Part shown: positions 33,781 to 43,676 of the stretch, piece by piece
How positions within the stretch are numbered: position 1 is the first letter of the stretch
How the letters are laid out: every line of letters begins with the position of its first letter
NCBI RefSeq assembly: GCF_024763615.1
Contig: NC_077224.1
Span: 2,480,001 to 2,544,000, forward strand
Direction: 5' to 3'
Length of the DNA stretch: 64,000 nt
Source: Phlebotomus papatasi
Lineage: Eukaryota; Arthropoda; Insecta; Diptera; Psychodidae
The notes under the pieces: model-generated
Seen by the model: the letters and a program-made list of their open reading frames with translations, nothing else
Databases searched by the model: none
What the model was told of the DNA's origin: nothing
Program-made: the position numbers and the translations under genes

Positions 33781-34788
33781 TACCTTTATGGGCATTTATT
33801 GCATCTCATAAATATTCAAGAACGTCTAAAACTTCAAAACCATTCCTACTTCCCTATTTAGAGTTTAATTTTATATAGAGCTTTCTTTGCGATAATGCAA
33901 TGTTAGCGCCGCTAGCGGTCATTTGATGAACTTTGCATGTCCTGAATTTGTATATTGTCCATTATTATTCTTTTATGACAAAATTTCAGTTATTTCCAGT
34001 TTTTTTCTTATGACACTTAATTATTTAGACAGCAAATGCGATATTTTATTTTCTTGACGGAAATTTGCAATAAATTAATGTTTTATTTATATGTTGACAT
34101 TTGCAAAAAGTGCGAATTTATGTCACTTTCGCTGACAACTCTGCAATATTAATGTGTTTATTGAAATTGATATGAATAAAATCTTTTATGAAATAGACAT
34201 TTTTTTAAACGTTTTGCATAAATTATGATTTAATATCTAATTAAAATTCAAACATGCTTCAGAGTTTTTACTTCTACAAATTAACTTATTTTATCAATTT
34301 CGAATGATTGAATATTTAGAGCTAATTAATTTATTTGAACCGCCTAAAAGAATTTGAAGGCATTGAAAGGTACTTTCCCAAATCTGGATCAGGAGAGTTA
34401 TATTCAAAATGTAAATTGAATTATTCAAAATTGATTTTGAATAATTCTTCTTTGAAGTCATTAATAAGATCAAACCTTCCAAGAGTGTGCTTTCAATTTT
34501 ATTTTATATTCTCTGGGTTTATTAGATAACGACCAATTCAAACAGCCTGAAGCCAAGACTTACCGGCAAAAATAGCCCAATGAAGAATATGCCTTTTTTA
34601 TCCTCGCATTCAATAACAATAAATCAAACAAGTTCTTTTTTTTCCTCGTCAATAAATTTCAATGAAGCTTTTTGTTATGGATTTTGCTATTCAGCCGATA
34701 ATTTTCTCTCGACAGCCTTCAATTAATCGCTTTTGGATGTTTTCATTGGCGCGTTTTTTTTTGTTCTTTTTGGTAATCAATTGCTTAG
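33781..34788. other. Intronic non-coding, ending in an acceptor
   Basis: AT-rich sequence. A short inverted text around 34282-34530 (GAATATTTAGAGC..., TTCAAAATGTAAATTGAATTATTC) has no clear ends. The last 50 bases are a T-rich tract leading to the acceptor TTGCTTAG. Confidence 0.4.
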
Positions 34789-35002
34789 GAGTCCTCTCAA
34801 CGTGTGTACAAGTCACGCGATGAACAAGCCATTGAGGACGTAGTAGATGGGAAAGTGGTGGCCAGAGAGATGAAGTACGTAGCAGAGAATCAGGATATCG
34901 AAAGGGATGGACCGGCTGAGAATCCCTCAGACTGGGACAGTCTCTCAGATCGCATCCGGAAGGCCAGAAGACGCGGAAAGACGCTCCTGCAGCAGCATCG
35001 AG
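34789..35002 (+). CDS. Unrecognised disordered protein, exon 2 of 5 in window
   Basis: Begins ESSQRVYKSRDEQAIEDVVD in phase 0 after ...TTGCTTAG and ends one base into a Glu codon before the donor GTAAGA (phase 1). It encodes 71 full codons. The first half is acidic; the last third is strongly basic (SDRIRKARRRGKTLLQQHR), a stretch that could be a short amphipathic or nucleic-acid/membrane-contacting helix. Phase continuity with the exons on both sides and the higher G+C support it as coding. No named domain is recognised. Confidence 0.85.
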
Positions 35003-35034
35003 GTAAGATTGCTTTTTAATTGAATATTTAATTC

Positions 35035-36310
35035 CCCAAAAATAACTTCAAGGGGCTATTCATATTGAGAAACCTTGTAGCGTTTTTAGAAATATGTTTC
35101 GTGAAACTTGAAACATTTCAGTAAACCCAAGAAATTCATTAAGTTAAATAAATTCACCGAGAAACAGGATTCACGAAAACCACGAAACATTAAAAACGTT
35201 TCACGAACCCCGAAGAAACCAAAAATTGTTTCGTAAGACTCCAAGAAACCTATAAGATCCGATTTTAGTGGAAATCTTGGCGAAAATCTTTAAAAGATGT
35301 CAAAGACTGCGAAAACATTGAGAAAAATTGATCAAAGCTCAAAAAAAAAAAAAAACAAAAACAAAAAATAAGAATCCTTAAATACCCAAGAAATTACCAA
35401 GAAACCCTCAGAAAGTTTCAGGAACCCGAGACAATGGAAATATTTCAAGAAATTCAAAATCAATATAAGAATTATTTTACAAAAAACTTTGGGATATTTC
35501 ATTAAGCCAAGAAATTTTCTAAGAAACATTCGAAGGGTTTTATAGAATTAACAACAACAAAAAAACCTAAAAAGTAAAAAAAAAATGTAATAAAAAATTT
35601 TCAGATCTTTTCGCAATACGCCAAAGACATTGGAAATTTTTTACCAATCGGAAACACATCCAAAAATTCTTTCATGAGCCTCTAAAAAAACGTTGATGTC
35701 TTTACGAAACTTGCGAAACTTTGAAATAGTTTCCTCAAATCCAAGAATTGTTTCTCGAAGCTCTGAGGATCATAAAACGTACTCTGGAGCCTCTGAAACA
35801 TGTTGATGCCTTTACTGTGTTATCACACTTGCACATTAAAATTTTAATATGATTCACATTAATTGTCGCTGGTGAGAGTCCAAAAGTGTAATTTGTGTGT
35901 TTGAATCATTTTATATTCAAAAGTTGATATAAATTGATTTATAGCATTAATGCGTAAAATTAATGCGATTTTCTCTTTAATTTTTTAATGTGAAAAATAT
36001 TTATGCTTTAGGTAAATTTAAACTTATTTTTGCAGGCCAAGTCCACTTCTTTGTCAATAAATGGAAAAATCCCAAATATTAAGTGACTCAAAGACACAAA
36101 TAACATATTTGGATGCTCACAAGCGACAATTAATGTGAATCACATTAAAATTTTAATGTGCAAGTGTGATAACACAGTTACGAAACTTGCGAAACTTTGA
36201 AATAGTTTCCACAAAGCTAAGAATTATTTCTCTAAGCTCTAAGGATCATAAAACGTACAATAGTTTATCTTAAAAAATTCCGAAGATTTTACAAAATCAA
36301 AGAAAAATTG
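35035..36310. repeat. Degenerate GAAACTT/AAGAAAC minisatellite with inserted MITE
   Basis: Variants of CGAAACTTGCGAAACTTTG, AAGAAACC and GAAACATT recur through the interval. The unit TTACGAAACTTGCGAAAC...GGATCATAAAACGTAC (about 115 bp) is present at about 35700 and again at about 36178, on both sides of the MITE at 35815-36177. Confidence 0.65.
35815..36177. mobile_element. Harbinger-like MITE with ~62-bp TIRs and TTA duplication
   Basis: The arms start CTGTGTTATCACACTTGCAC and match over about 60 of 62 positions, including TTGTCGCTGGTGAG / CTCACAAGCGACAA. TTA stands on both sides, and the neighbouring repeat unit shows the uninterrupted target TTTACGAAACTTGC. A 3-bp TTA target fits the PIF/Harbinger superfamily. 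363 bp, non-coding. Confidence 0.85.
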
Positions 36311-36548
36311 AAATCAAAGGGGTGACTCATAAGATAAGCAATCAGAGTAGCTCGAGTTCTCAGTTCTCTGAAGAATATATGGGTCCCCGTGAGTTCCCTG
36401 GGTTCCTCGTGAATTTCCTAAAAAAAAAAAACTGTAAGGAGTCTTTATCAGTTACTTCTTGATTCGTCCCATAAAGATCTTCACAAGATTATCACCGTGA
36501 TCCTTGACCATTTTATTCCACTTTTCTTGAAGTCATCGATGTTCTGGA

Positions 36549-36890
36549 GGGGAATTCGCTCTGGCAATGCCATATGACAAATTGGATTCGAATCTTAGAA
36601 GAGCTTTTTCGAACATGCGATTCTGTAGCCATGACATTGCCATTTCAGCTCACTTCGCATTGTCAGAAGTCACATTTGTGATTTCTGGCAATTCAAATGA
36701 CAATGAATTTAGTTAAACAAATCAACCAAGACGTACTGTATTTTCATAAAATCATCAAGTAAAGGGATTTCATTAAAAATTCAATGAATTGCATTTTCGA
36801 ACTCATATGATATGACAAAAAAAGCTCGACTGGCATTGTCAGGTTTCGAACTCACGCGTGACAATGACAAGAAAATTACAGAATTCCCCT
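36549..36890. mobile_element. GGGGAATTC MITE
   Basis: Ends GGGGAATTCGCT and inverted AGGGGAATTCTGTAATTTTC. Subterminal TGGCAATGCCATATGACAAA is mirrored by TATGACAAAAAAAGC/GGCATTGTCAGG. About 340 bp. The GGGGAATTCTGTAA end is shared with 56798-57250. Confidence 0.6.
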
Positions 36891-37199
36891 ACTGGACAGG
36901 TTTGCTCTCCTTCTATGGATCCTTTTTGATAATAGCCCAATATTCTTCAACGGAACCAAGGTCTGAATTCTGAGAATGTGAGTTTATCACGTGATTAATT
37001 CATTGAGCTTTCATCGTCTTATCTAAGTGTTTCAAAAGGCTTTAACAAAAATTATCATGTAAATTCTGGGATACCGTGACTGTTTTGCATGACACTTTGT
37101 ATGGAAAGCTAATGAAATACTCACAAAAGACGACATAAAAGCTGTGAATTTGTCATGTGAAAAACTCACGAATTTCAGAATTCTCCCCCAGGACCAAAA

Positions 37200-37439
37200 T
37201 TAGAGGTTTGGTGAGGTCATTTCCTTCGTTATTATTAATCGTATCGAGACACTTTATTTGGTATTACAATGTAATCATTACAATAAGCCTCGTTTTGGAA
37301 GAATCTGCTGATCGTAGATCGCCCAGGAACGCCTTTCCCGTGGTGAATGCTTCTTCCATGCTCCTGAACTTTTTTGGGCAGAAGCAGTGCACATTTTATT
37401 GCGTTTTATCATATGTGAAAATGTCGTTTTTTCTACACA
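37200..37439. repeat. Dispersed repeat shared with 45460-45610
   Basis: The words TATTAATCG-ATCGAGA, ACAATGTAATCAT, TTTGGAAGAATCT, TGTAGATC-CCCAGGA-CGCCTT occur in the same order and orientation near 45462-45590. It runs directly into the tRNA-like block at 37440-37548, so together they may be a SINE body and head in minus orientation. Confidence 0.5.
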
Positions 37440-37548
37440 TTCAATTGCTTGCACCGGGCGGGACTCGAACTCACAACTGTGAGCGTCGAGCTAAAGATCT
37501 CACCGCCCAAGTCCCAACGGTCTTGCCTATTACGCCATTGAGATCCCC
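37440..37548 (-). repeat. tRNA-like SINE head
   Basis: On the minus strand there is an A-box-like TGGCGTAATAGGCAAG and, about 60-70 nt later, a B-box-like GAGTTCGAGTCCCGCCC. These are the internal RNA polymerase III promoter elements of a tRNA. The distance and the rest do not fold as a normal tRNA, so a tRNA-derived SINE is more likely than a functional tRNA. It lies in an intron of the main gene on the opposite strand. Confidence 0.55.
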
Positions 37549-37550
37549 TT

Positions 37551-39075
37551 GAGTTTTTTGGAAATATATAGACTTCCTGGATTCTCTGAAAAATCTATAG
37601 GTCGTCATAATTTCCTTATGGGTTTCCGGTGAATTCCCTGAAGAAATGTAGAGGTCCCCGTTCGTATCCTGAACAATGTATGGACCCCCGTGAATTTCCT
37701 GAAAAATATACGGGTTACCCAAGTTCCCTGAAAAATCTATGGTTATCTGTAAGTTCTCCGAAAGCTTCCTGAAAAAATATGGGTTTCATTGCGTTCCCCG
37801 TGAGTCCCTTGAAAAATATATCGGGTTCCCTGATAAATCTATGGCCCTCCGTGAGTTACGCATGGGTTCCTTGAAAATTTCTATATATTTATCTGAAATC
37901 CCCGTAAGTTCCCTGAAAAAGAATAGGTTCCACTAATTTCTTGAAAAATGTATGGCCCTCCGTGAGTTCCCTGAAAAACCTAGGTCTCCATGACGCCCTG
38001 AGAAATATATGACTCCTTCGATTTCCCTGAAAAATCTAGGGTCTTCCTGAGTTTCCAGTATGTTCCCTGAAAATTGTATAGGTTCCCCGGGATCCCTGAA
38101 AAATCTAGGGTCTTCCTGAATTTCCTGTAAGTTACCTGAAAATTGTATGGGTTCCCCGGGATCCCTGAAACACCTGGGTCTTCCAGAGTTCCCCGTAAGT
38201 TCCCTGAAAATTGTATAGGTTCCCCGGAATCCCTGAAAAACCTGGGTCTCCATGAGATCCCTGAGATTTATGTTACTTTTCCGGGTTCCTTAAAAATCCT
38301 GGGTCTTCCTGAATTCCCTGAAAGTTCCCTGAAAATTGTATGGGTTCCCCGGAATCCCTGAAAAACCTGGGTCTCCATGAGGCCCTGATAATATATGACT
38401 CCTTCAGGTTTCCTGAAAAACTAGGGTCTTCCTGAATTCCCTGTAAGTTTCCTGAAAAATGTATGAGTTCCCCGGAATCCCTGAAAAACATGGGTCTCCA
38501 TGACGTCCCTGAGAAGTATGTGACTTCTTCGGGTTTCCTGAAAATTGTATAGGTTTCCCGGGATCCCTGAAAAACTTGGGTCTCCATGAGTTCCCCGTAA
38601 GTTCCCTGAAAATTGTATGAGTTCCCTGGGATCCCTGAAAAACCTAGGTCTCCATTAGGCCCCTGAGAAATATATGACTCCTTTGGGTTCTCTGAAAAAT
38701 CTAGGGTCTTCCTGAGTTTCCTGTAACTTCCCTGAATATTGTATGGGTTTCCCGGACTCCCTGAAAAACCTGGGTCTCCATGAGTTCCCCGTAAGTTCCC
38801 TGAAAATTGTATAGGTTCCCCGTGTTCTCTGGAAAACCTGGGTCTCCATAAGGTCCCTAAGAAATATATGACTTCTCCGGGTTCCCTGAAAAACCTAGGT
38901 CTCCATAAAGTCATTGAGAAATATATGACTGCTCCAGGTTCCCTGAAAAATCTAGGGTCTTCATGAGTAAGTTCCCTGAAAATTGTAAAGGTTTTCCGGG
39001 TTCCCTGAAAAATCTGGGTCTCCATAAGTTCCCCGTAAGTTCTTTGAAAATTGTATGTGCTCCTCGGGTAAAGAT
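37551..39075. repeat. Minisatellite with 57-69 bp units (3n), antisense open frame
   Basis: Units of the kind GGTTCCCTGAAAAATCTAGG / GTCTTCCTGAGTTCCCTGTA repeat about 25 times. Because units are mostly 57 or 69 bp, multiples of three, one minus-strand frame stays open for 274 codons (38273-39097), with repeats such as FFREPGEVIYFLGTLWRPRF. It lies wholly in an intron 130 bp before exon 3 of the main gene; I read it as non-coding. Confidence 0.85.
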
Positions 39076-39208
39076 TCTTATCAATAAGATGTGACAATGA
39101 GTGACCCCTTTCTGAACCTGAACTCTTCGAACTGGAACCTTTAGACTTACAATAAGTCTCAAGATTTTTGGTTTTGGGAGGTGATTTGATGGAAAAATCT
39201 GTTTACAG

Positions 39209-40131
39209 AAGCCATCCTCGATGGAGAACGCAAGGATGCCCTAACCAAGCGTCCCCTGGACTTTGATCAGGAGGAAGAGACACGCAAACTAGAGACCAGC
39301 AAATGGCTGGAGAGTCACTTTGGGAGTGACTCATCCAGGGATTCCCGGAATGGGGACATGGATATTGAGAATGTCGAAGTGGAGCCAACGAAGAAGACTT
39401 TCTTCAATGTCACCATTAAATCCACTCCCAATTCAACTCCTCTGTCCCACAATCCCCAATCCCCCGTCCAGAACAGCTTCCACTCGCTTCAACAGGCGAC
39501 ACCAAGTCAGAGAATTAAGTCCCCAAGTCCCCCGGAAAATCGTAAATACTTCCAGGGAATTTCCAATTGGGCTGAACGCAAGGACACCACGCCAACTCGA
39601 GTCTTCTCCGGGAATGCTTTCCGGGAAGAGTTGAAGGGTACAGTGGAGCGAAATCGAAAGCTCAGGCAACCGATAAATGGATCAGTTGAGCGTTTAAATG
39701 GCGACAACTCCCATCACTACTCCAAGAAGATCAACACCTATCGCAGTGGCGAGCAGGATGAAGATATTGTCTACGTGGTGTCTCCCAAGAATACCTACCA
39801 CTACCGCCGGCAGTCTCCGGAGAGGCCCGTTGAGTATGTGTACAGGGAGAATGGAGGGTATCACCGGGAAATCCGCCCAATGCCCAATGGAGTGGCATTT
39901 TTGCGGGAGGAGGAAGAAGAACCTGTTGAGGTGCCAGAGGAGCCACATCCGGTGGCTCCGCAGCGAAAGAGAGCCCTCGAGCGCAAAATGAAGATGATGT
40001 ACCAGGCCAATGACTTGGAGGAGCAGAAGCAAAAGAACCGTTCGGTGTCGCCGGTGAACAGTGCAATTAGAGGCCGCTATGGGAAGCCCTCTCCGCCTCC
40101 GCGGGCGCCATCGCCAGCGCACAAGAACAAG
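39209..40131 (+). CDS. Unrecognised disordered protein, exon 3 of 5 in window
   Basis: The largest internal exon: 2 bases completing Glu, then 307 codons, ending phase 0 at ...PAHKNK before GTGAGT. It opens with AILDGERKDALTKRPLDFDQ and SKWLESHFGSDSS, which look ordered and possibly conserved. A KKTFFNVTIKS block follows, then a long Ser/Pro/Asn/Arg linker, HYRRQSPERPVEYVYRENGG, a Glu run (REEEEEPVEVPEE), a basic KRALERKMKMM helix that may be a short coiled coil, and a Ser/Pro tail (GKPSPPPRAPSPAHK) suited to kinase or SH3 contacts. No enzyme motif is seen. Long open frames on the other strand and phase are shadows of this GC-rich exon. Confidence 0.9.
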
Positions 40132-40204
40132 GTGAGTGCAGACAATTTTCTATTTCTATAGAATTGTGATTTTGCTGATAATTTGCTTGGATTCCTTTAG
40201 CATA

Positions 40205-40680
40205 TTTCTCTCAGATATTCTAACGTGTCATTGAATTTTCTAAGCTCCGCCCACAATCTTAAGACACGCCTGCTGAATTCGTTTACTGTTATTTTATTTT
40301 TTTTTTTTTAGAAAATTTCAAGGAAGTGTTAGATTTTTTAAGATCCGCCCACAATCTTGAGATATGCTCCTTCAAGAGATATAAATAATTATTCTGCATT
40401 TTTTGTATTCCTTTTTGTAAGTATGGTGTGAAGTGGATTCCTACACAGTTATTTTTAAAAAGTTGCAAGACAGTCTTTGAAGTTTTTAAGCTCCGCCCAC
40501 AATCCCAAGATACTCCCTTATAAAGTTTTGAATCTATCACATTTACTAATGATATTTTATTTTGACTTGCTCTACGACAGCTAGAAGTATTTTTAATGAA
40601 TTCATTTGATAGCTTTTTTGAAAATTTCGAGGAAGCATTGGTGGATGTTATAAGCTCCGCCCCAATTTTGTGCATACCCT
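40205..40680. repeat. Four degenerate units with AAGCTCCGCCCACAATCTT
   Basis: The block TAAGCTCCGCCCACAATCTT and its variants occur near 40243, 40341, 40489 and 40650, each followed by AGATATGC/AGACACGCC and preceded by AAATTTCAAGGAAGTGTT-like text. Spacing is 100-160 bp. The same GC-rich vocabulary, inverted, continues after the TTAA elements (41826-43190). Intronic. Confidence 0.6.
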
Positions 40681-40684
40681 TTAA

Positions 40685-41640
40685 CTCTTTCGCGTCCCAC
40701 TTTTATTCAGCAAATGAATTCATGTAAAATTGAGTTTTTCCTAATGCTTTATGATCAAATATAATAGTTCAGGGAGGAAAAAAAATTTCCATTGCGTGAA
40801 AACTCGGAAAAACCCCGGGTCATATATGACCCTGTTGTCCTCAAGGGAAGTATACATACCATTTTCAAAATCTATTTCACGGGCTTTTTAAGAGTTTTTT
40901 TTTTTGCTTGAAGTTATTAATTTGGCCAAAACCATGGCAAACTGGATTGTCTTGATGAACACTGTACTCCTGGTGTTCAAGGAATCTTCCTGGTAATCCC
41001 TTGAACAGTCACTGTCACAATATTTTGAGTGGTATTTGGCAAAAATAAACTTATCCACATATTTATCCACACACAATACAACTGCACAACATGAGACGCT
41101 TGCAGAATACTCTAAAATATTGCAAAATATGTTATAATTCATCAGATATAAGATGAAATGTCCAGGAGCAAGATGTCCCACCTGCATTTCACAAAGAAAA
41201 ACAATGTCCCAACTACATTTCGCTGCAGGTTTGGGACGAAAACACTGTTACCCTTGGGGACTATAGGGTCATATATGATCCGGAAAATTCTTCACGCTTT
41301 TCTGGAAAATTGAGAGTAGTTTATTATATCAAAATGTGCAATATACAATCTTTGGATATTCTATTTTGTGTTTCTAAAGAGCTTTTTGCTGAAAAAAAAA
41401 AAAAATTAATATAAAAAATTTTGAAAAAGAAAAGTCATTTCACAAAGTTCGAAATTAGTGATTTTTGATCTCAAATATTTTCTTTTCCTGAATATCTGGA
41501 GTCTTGAGAAAATTAGCCAAGAATCTTACATCCTTTTATTATGATGTCGTGCACAAACCGATAGATTTCAATTAATGTGAATGGTCAAAAAAAAATTGTT
41601 TTTTCCCCGGGTCATATATGACCCTAATGACGCGAAAGAG
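40685..41640. mobile_element. CTCTTTCGCGTC element with TTAA duplication, copy 1
   Basis: Ends CTCTTTCGCGTC and inverted GACGCGAAAGAG, flanked by TTAA on both sides (40681-40684, 41641-41644), a piggyBac-type target. It holds the palindrome GGGTCATATATGACCC near each end (40817-40832, 41609-41624) and a one-mismatch version at 41266-41281. 956 bp; no transposase frame. Confidence 0.8.
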
Positions 41641-42096
41641 TTAAACACTCAGAATGGCTTTTATACTTTTTATTTCTTAACGTCCACTCTTCTTAGCGTC
41701 CAGTTCAAGTCTGTCCGTTCTTCGTTTTTTCGTTCGTCTTCGTCTGTCCTAATCGCCCTCTTGCGGCAATTGTTTTAAGTATTGTCCGTCCCGTCCGTTG
41801 ACCACACGTTTTTCAAAAATAACGAAAAGGAGCGTGGTTTAATGTATTCATTTATATCTTAAATTTTAATTTTTTAGGGTTTAATAAAATAAGAGTAATT
41901 TGTTTAAATTTTGTCTTAAGTCTCTTCGTTAAAAATTTGAAATACAAAACCGTCAAATATACTTTTTCACTTAGAAAAGGGGCGTGGCTTATTTCTCTGC
42001 AGATCTTATTACTAAAATTTTACAAGAATTACTAAGATCGGATTACTTTCTGCAGGGCATCAATCCTTCAGTTAAAAAAAAAAAAAAAGAAATCGG

Positions 42097-42841
42097 TTAA
42101 CCCTTTAACTCTTTCGCGTCTTTAGGGTAATGTCATGACTCGGGGAAAAGTTTTTTTTGGGTATTTACATTAATTGAAATCTATCTGTTCGTGCACGACA
42201 TCATAATAGAAGGATGTAAGATTCTTGGCTCATTTTCTCAAGACTCCAGTTAGATTTCAATTAATGTAAATAGCCAAAAAGAAACTTTTTTCCCCGGGTC
42301 ATATATGACCCTAAAGACGCGAAAGAGTTAATGACGATTGGAACACCGGTGTCCCATAAAGAAAATAATTTTTCCTGACTACCTAAAATTATTCATTTCT
42401 TATGTCTGTACATAATTGTAAAGTAGAAGGTTGAAGGAATCTAGAATATTTTTTGCAAGTCTCTAGCAATTTGCTATGTAGCAAATATTTAAGCTCAAAA
42501 ATGGCGAATTTTTAAATTCTCAAATTCATAATTGATTTTATTTATTTTTTATACTTACATTTTTTTCAAGCTAAACCCTTTTGGCAATAAAAACTAAAAT
42601 ACTCATACGTAATATTTTTCATTAAAGCGAAAAATATTATTCATTGGTATTGTCTGAAAAATTACTTAAATTTTTGGGCTATTTTTGTCCCTATCGTTCA
42701 TAGAAGAACAAAATACACCGAATCAGTCTCTGTTGGACTTTCCAAGGTTAGATGTAAGACTTATCATTGATTATGTTTCTCAGTTTAATTTTTATTTTTG
42801 ATTTTTAGTCCGTAAAAAGTGTCTCGTCGTTAAAGGGTTAA
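42097..42841. mobile_element. TTAACCCTTTAA-GACGA element with nested insertion
   Basis: Outer ends TTAACCCTTTAATGACGA (once the nested element is removed) and, inverted, TTAACCCTTTAACGACGA, with terminal TTAA. Subterminal AACACCGGTGTCCC is shared with a partial copy at 62613. Non-coding without the insertion, about 520 bp. Confidence 0.75.
42109..42327. mobile_element. CTCTTTCGCGTC MITE with TTAA duplication, copy 2 (nested)
   Basis: 219-bp internal-deletion relative of 40685-41640, with CTCTTTCGCGTC/GACGCGAAAGAG ends, one GGGTCATATATGACCC palindrome (42296-42311) and TTAA on each side (42105-42108, 42328-42331). The TTAA used is the one inside the host terminus CCCTTTAATGACG. Confidence 0.85.
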
Positions 42842-43236
42842 TTTTGTAAAACATCGAGAGGGGCGTGGCCTAATTTTGTTCTCAAATTTGGATTATTACG
42901 ATCTTCTAGAATTAAGAAAATTGGTGTATTTTTGCACAAATTTTTCCTTGTCTCTTTAGGTTTTTTCATTAATGAAATAGTCTCTCATAACTAATCTTTC
43001 ATAACTTAGGAATGAGGCGTGGTCTATTTTTTCATAAATCTAAGCTCTCGTATCGCACCGATTTTGATGAGTTTGGAGTTGTAATCAACTCCTGACTTCA
43101 TAAATGTTAAATGTTGGATGATTGAGCTCGATATTCTATTTCCCTTAGAAGGGAGGCGTGGCTTAAAATTACTTGGGCGGAGCTTGATTATTACTAGGTT
43201 ATTACTATTATAAAAAAAATCAATTGTCGAATGCAG

Positions 43237-43676
43237 GTGAGCACAGCCATTGGGAATTCACTGAGGAAACTCGTGGGGAAGATAGCTGAGAGGAAGGCGA
43301 AGCTGAAGACGAAGCGTTCCATGTCGCCACCACAGGAGCCTCCACAGCAACGTGGCGGCCACACGAATGGCGAGTATCAGCAATACGACGAGTACATCGA
43401 CAGTCACATCGAGTCAGCACCTCAGCACATTGTCCACAGGAGCACTGTGGGCGAAATCAGACGCGATCGAGTGCTCGAGCGACGCGGTTCAGGTGATATG
43501 GATCAACATCAGCCCACGGGCATGGTGAGTCCCAAGCAGCGCTTCTACCTCGGCGAGGATCCCTACGGCAGCAGCATCTACGGCCGTGAGAACAAATACG
43601 ACGGCGTTCAGCGTCCTGTCCAGAGAAGATCCAGCTACAAAGTCCATCCAGACGATGACATCTATCACAATGGCAG
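43237..43676 (+). CDS. Unrecognised disordered protein, exon 4 of 5 in window
   Basis: Starts VSTAIGNSLRKLVGKIAERK in phase 0 after ...TCGAATGCAG, and ends two bases into an Arg codon before GTGAGT (phase 2). 146 full codons. The first 25 residues form a likely amphipathic, very basic helix (KIAERKAKLKTKR), which could bind membranes or actin-type partners; this is inference. The rest is Gln/His/Arg/Tyr-rich and disordered, with EDPYGSSIYGRENKYDGV and RRSSYKVHPDDDIYHNG blocks offering Tyr and Ser phosphorylation sites. Read-through of the donor gives an immediate TGA, so retention of the following 9.3-kb intron would end the protein here. Confidence 0.9.

Larger units (their letters stand above)
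41826..43190. repeat. GGGGCGTGGCTTA-type degenerate units before exon 4
   Basis: Variants of AGGGGCGTGGCTTAATTT occur near 41829, 41977, 42857, 43013 and 43150, i.e. every 130-160 bp once the 745-bp element at 42097-42841 is discounted. Inverted variants (GGCCACGCCCCTTTAG, AAGCCACGCCTCCAGG) follow exon 4 near 43956 and 44282. Confidence 0.55.

Noticed and set aside
37440..37548. Functional tRNA on the minus strand
   Set aside because: A- and B-box-like words are present but the segment does not fold into a cloverleaf of normal length; SINE head preferred.
38273..39097. 274-residue minus-strand open frame as a gene
   Set aside because: It is made entirely of minisatellite units in an intron. 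Openness follows from unit lengths of 57 and 69 bp, and there is no splice or start context.
39694..40122. Antisense frames of 97-142 codons over exon 3
   Set aside because: They are shadows of the GC-rich coding exon on the plus strand; the plus frame has phase-consistent splice sites on both sides.
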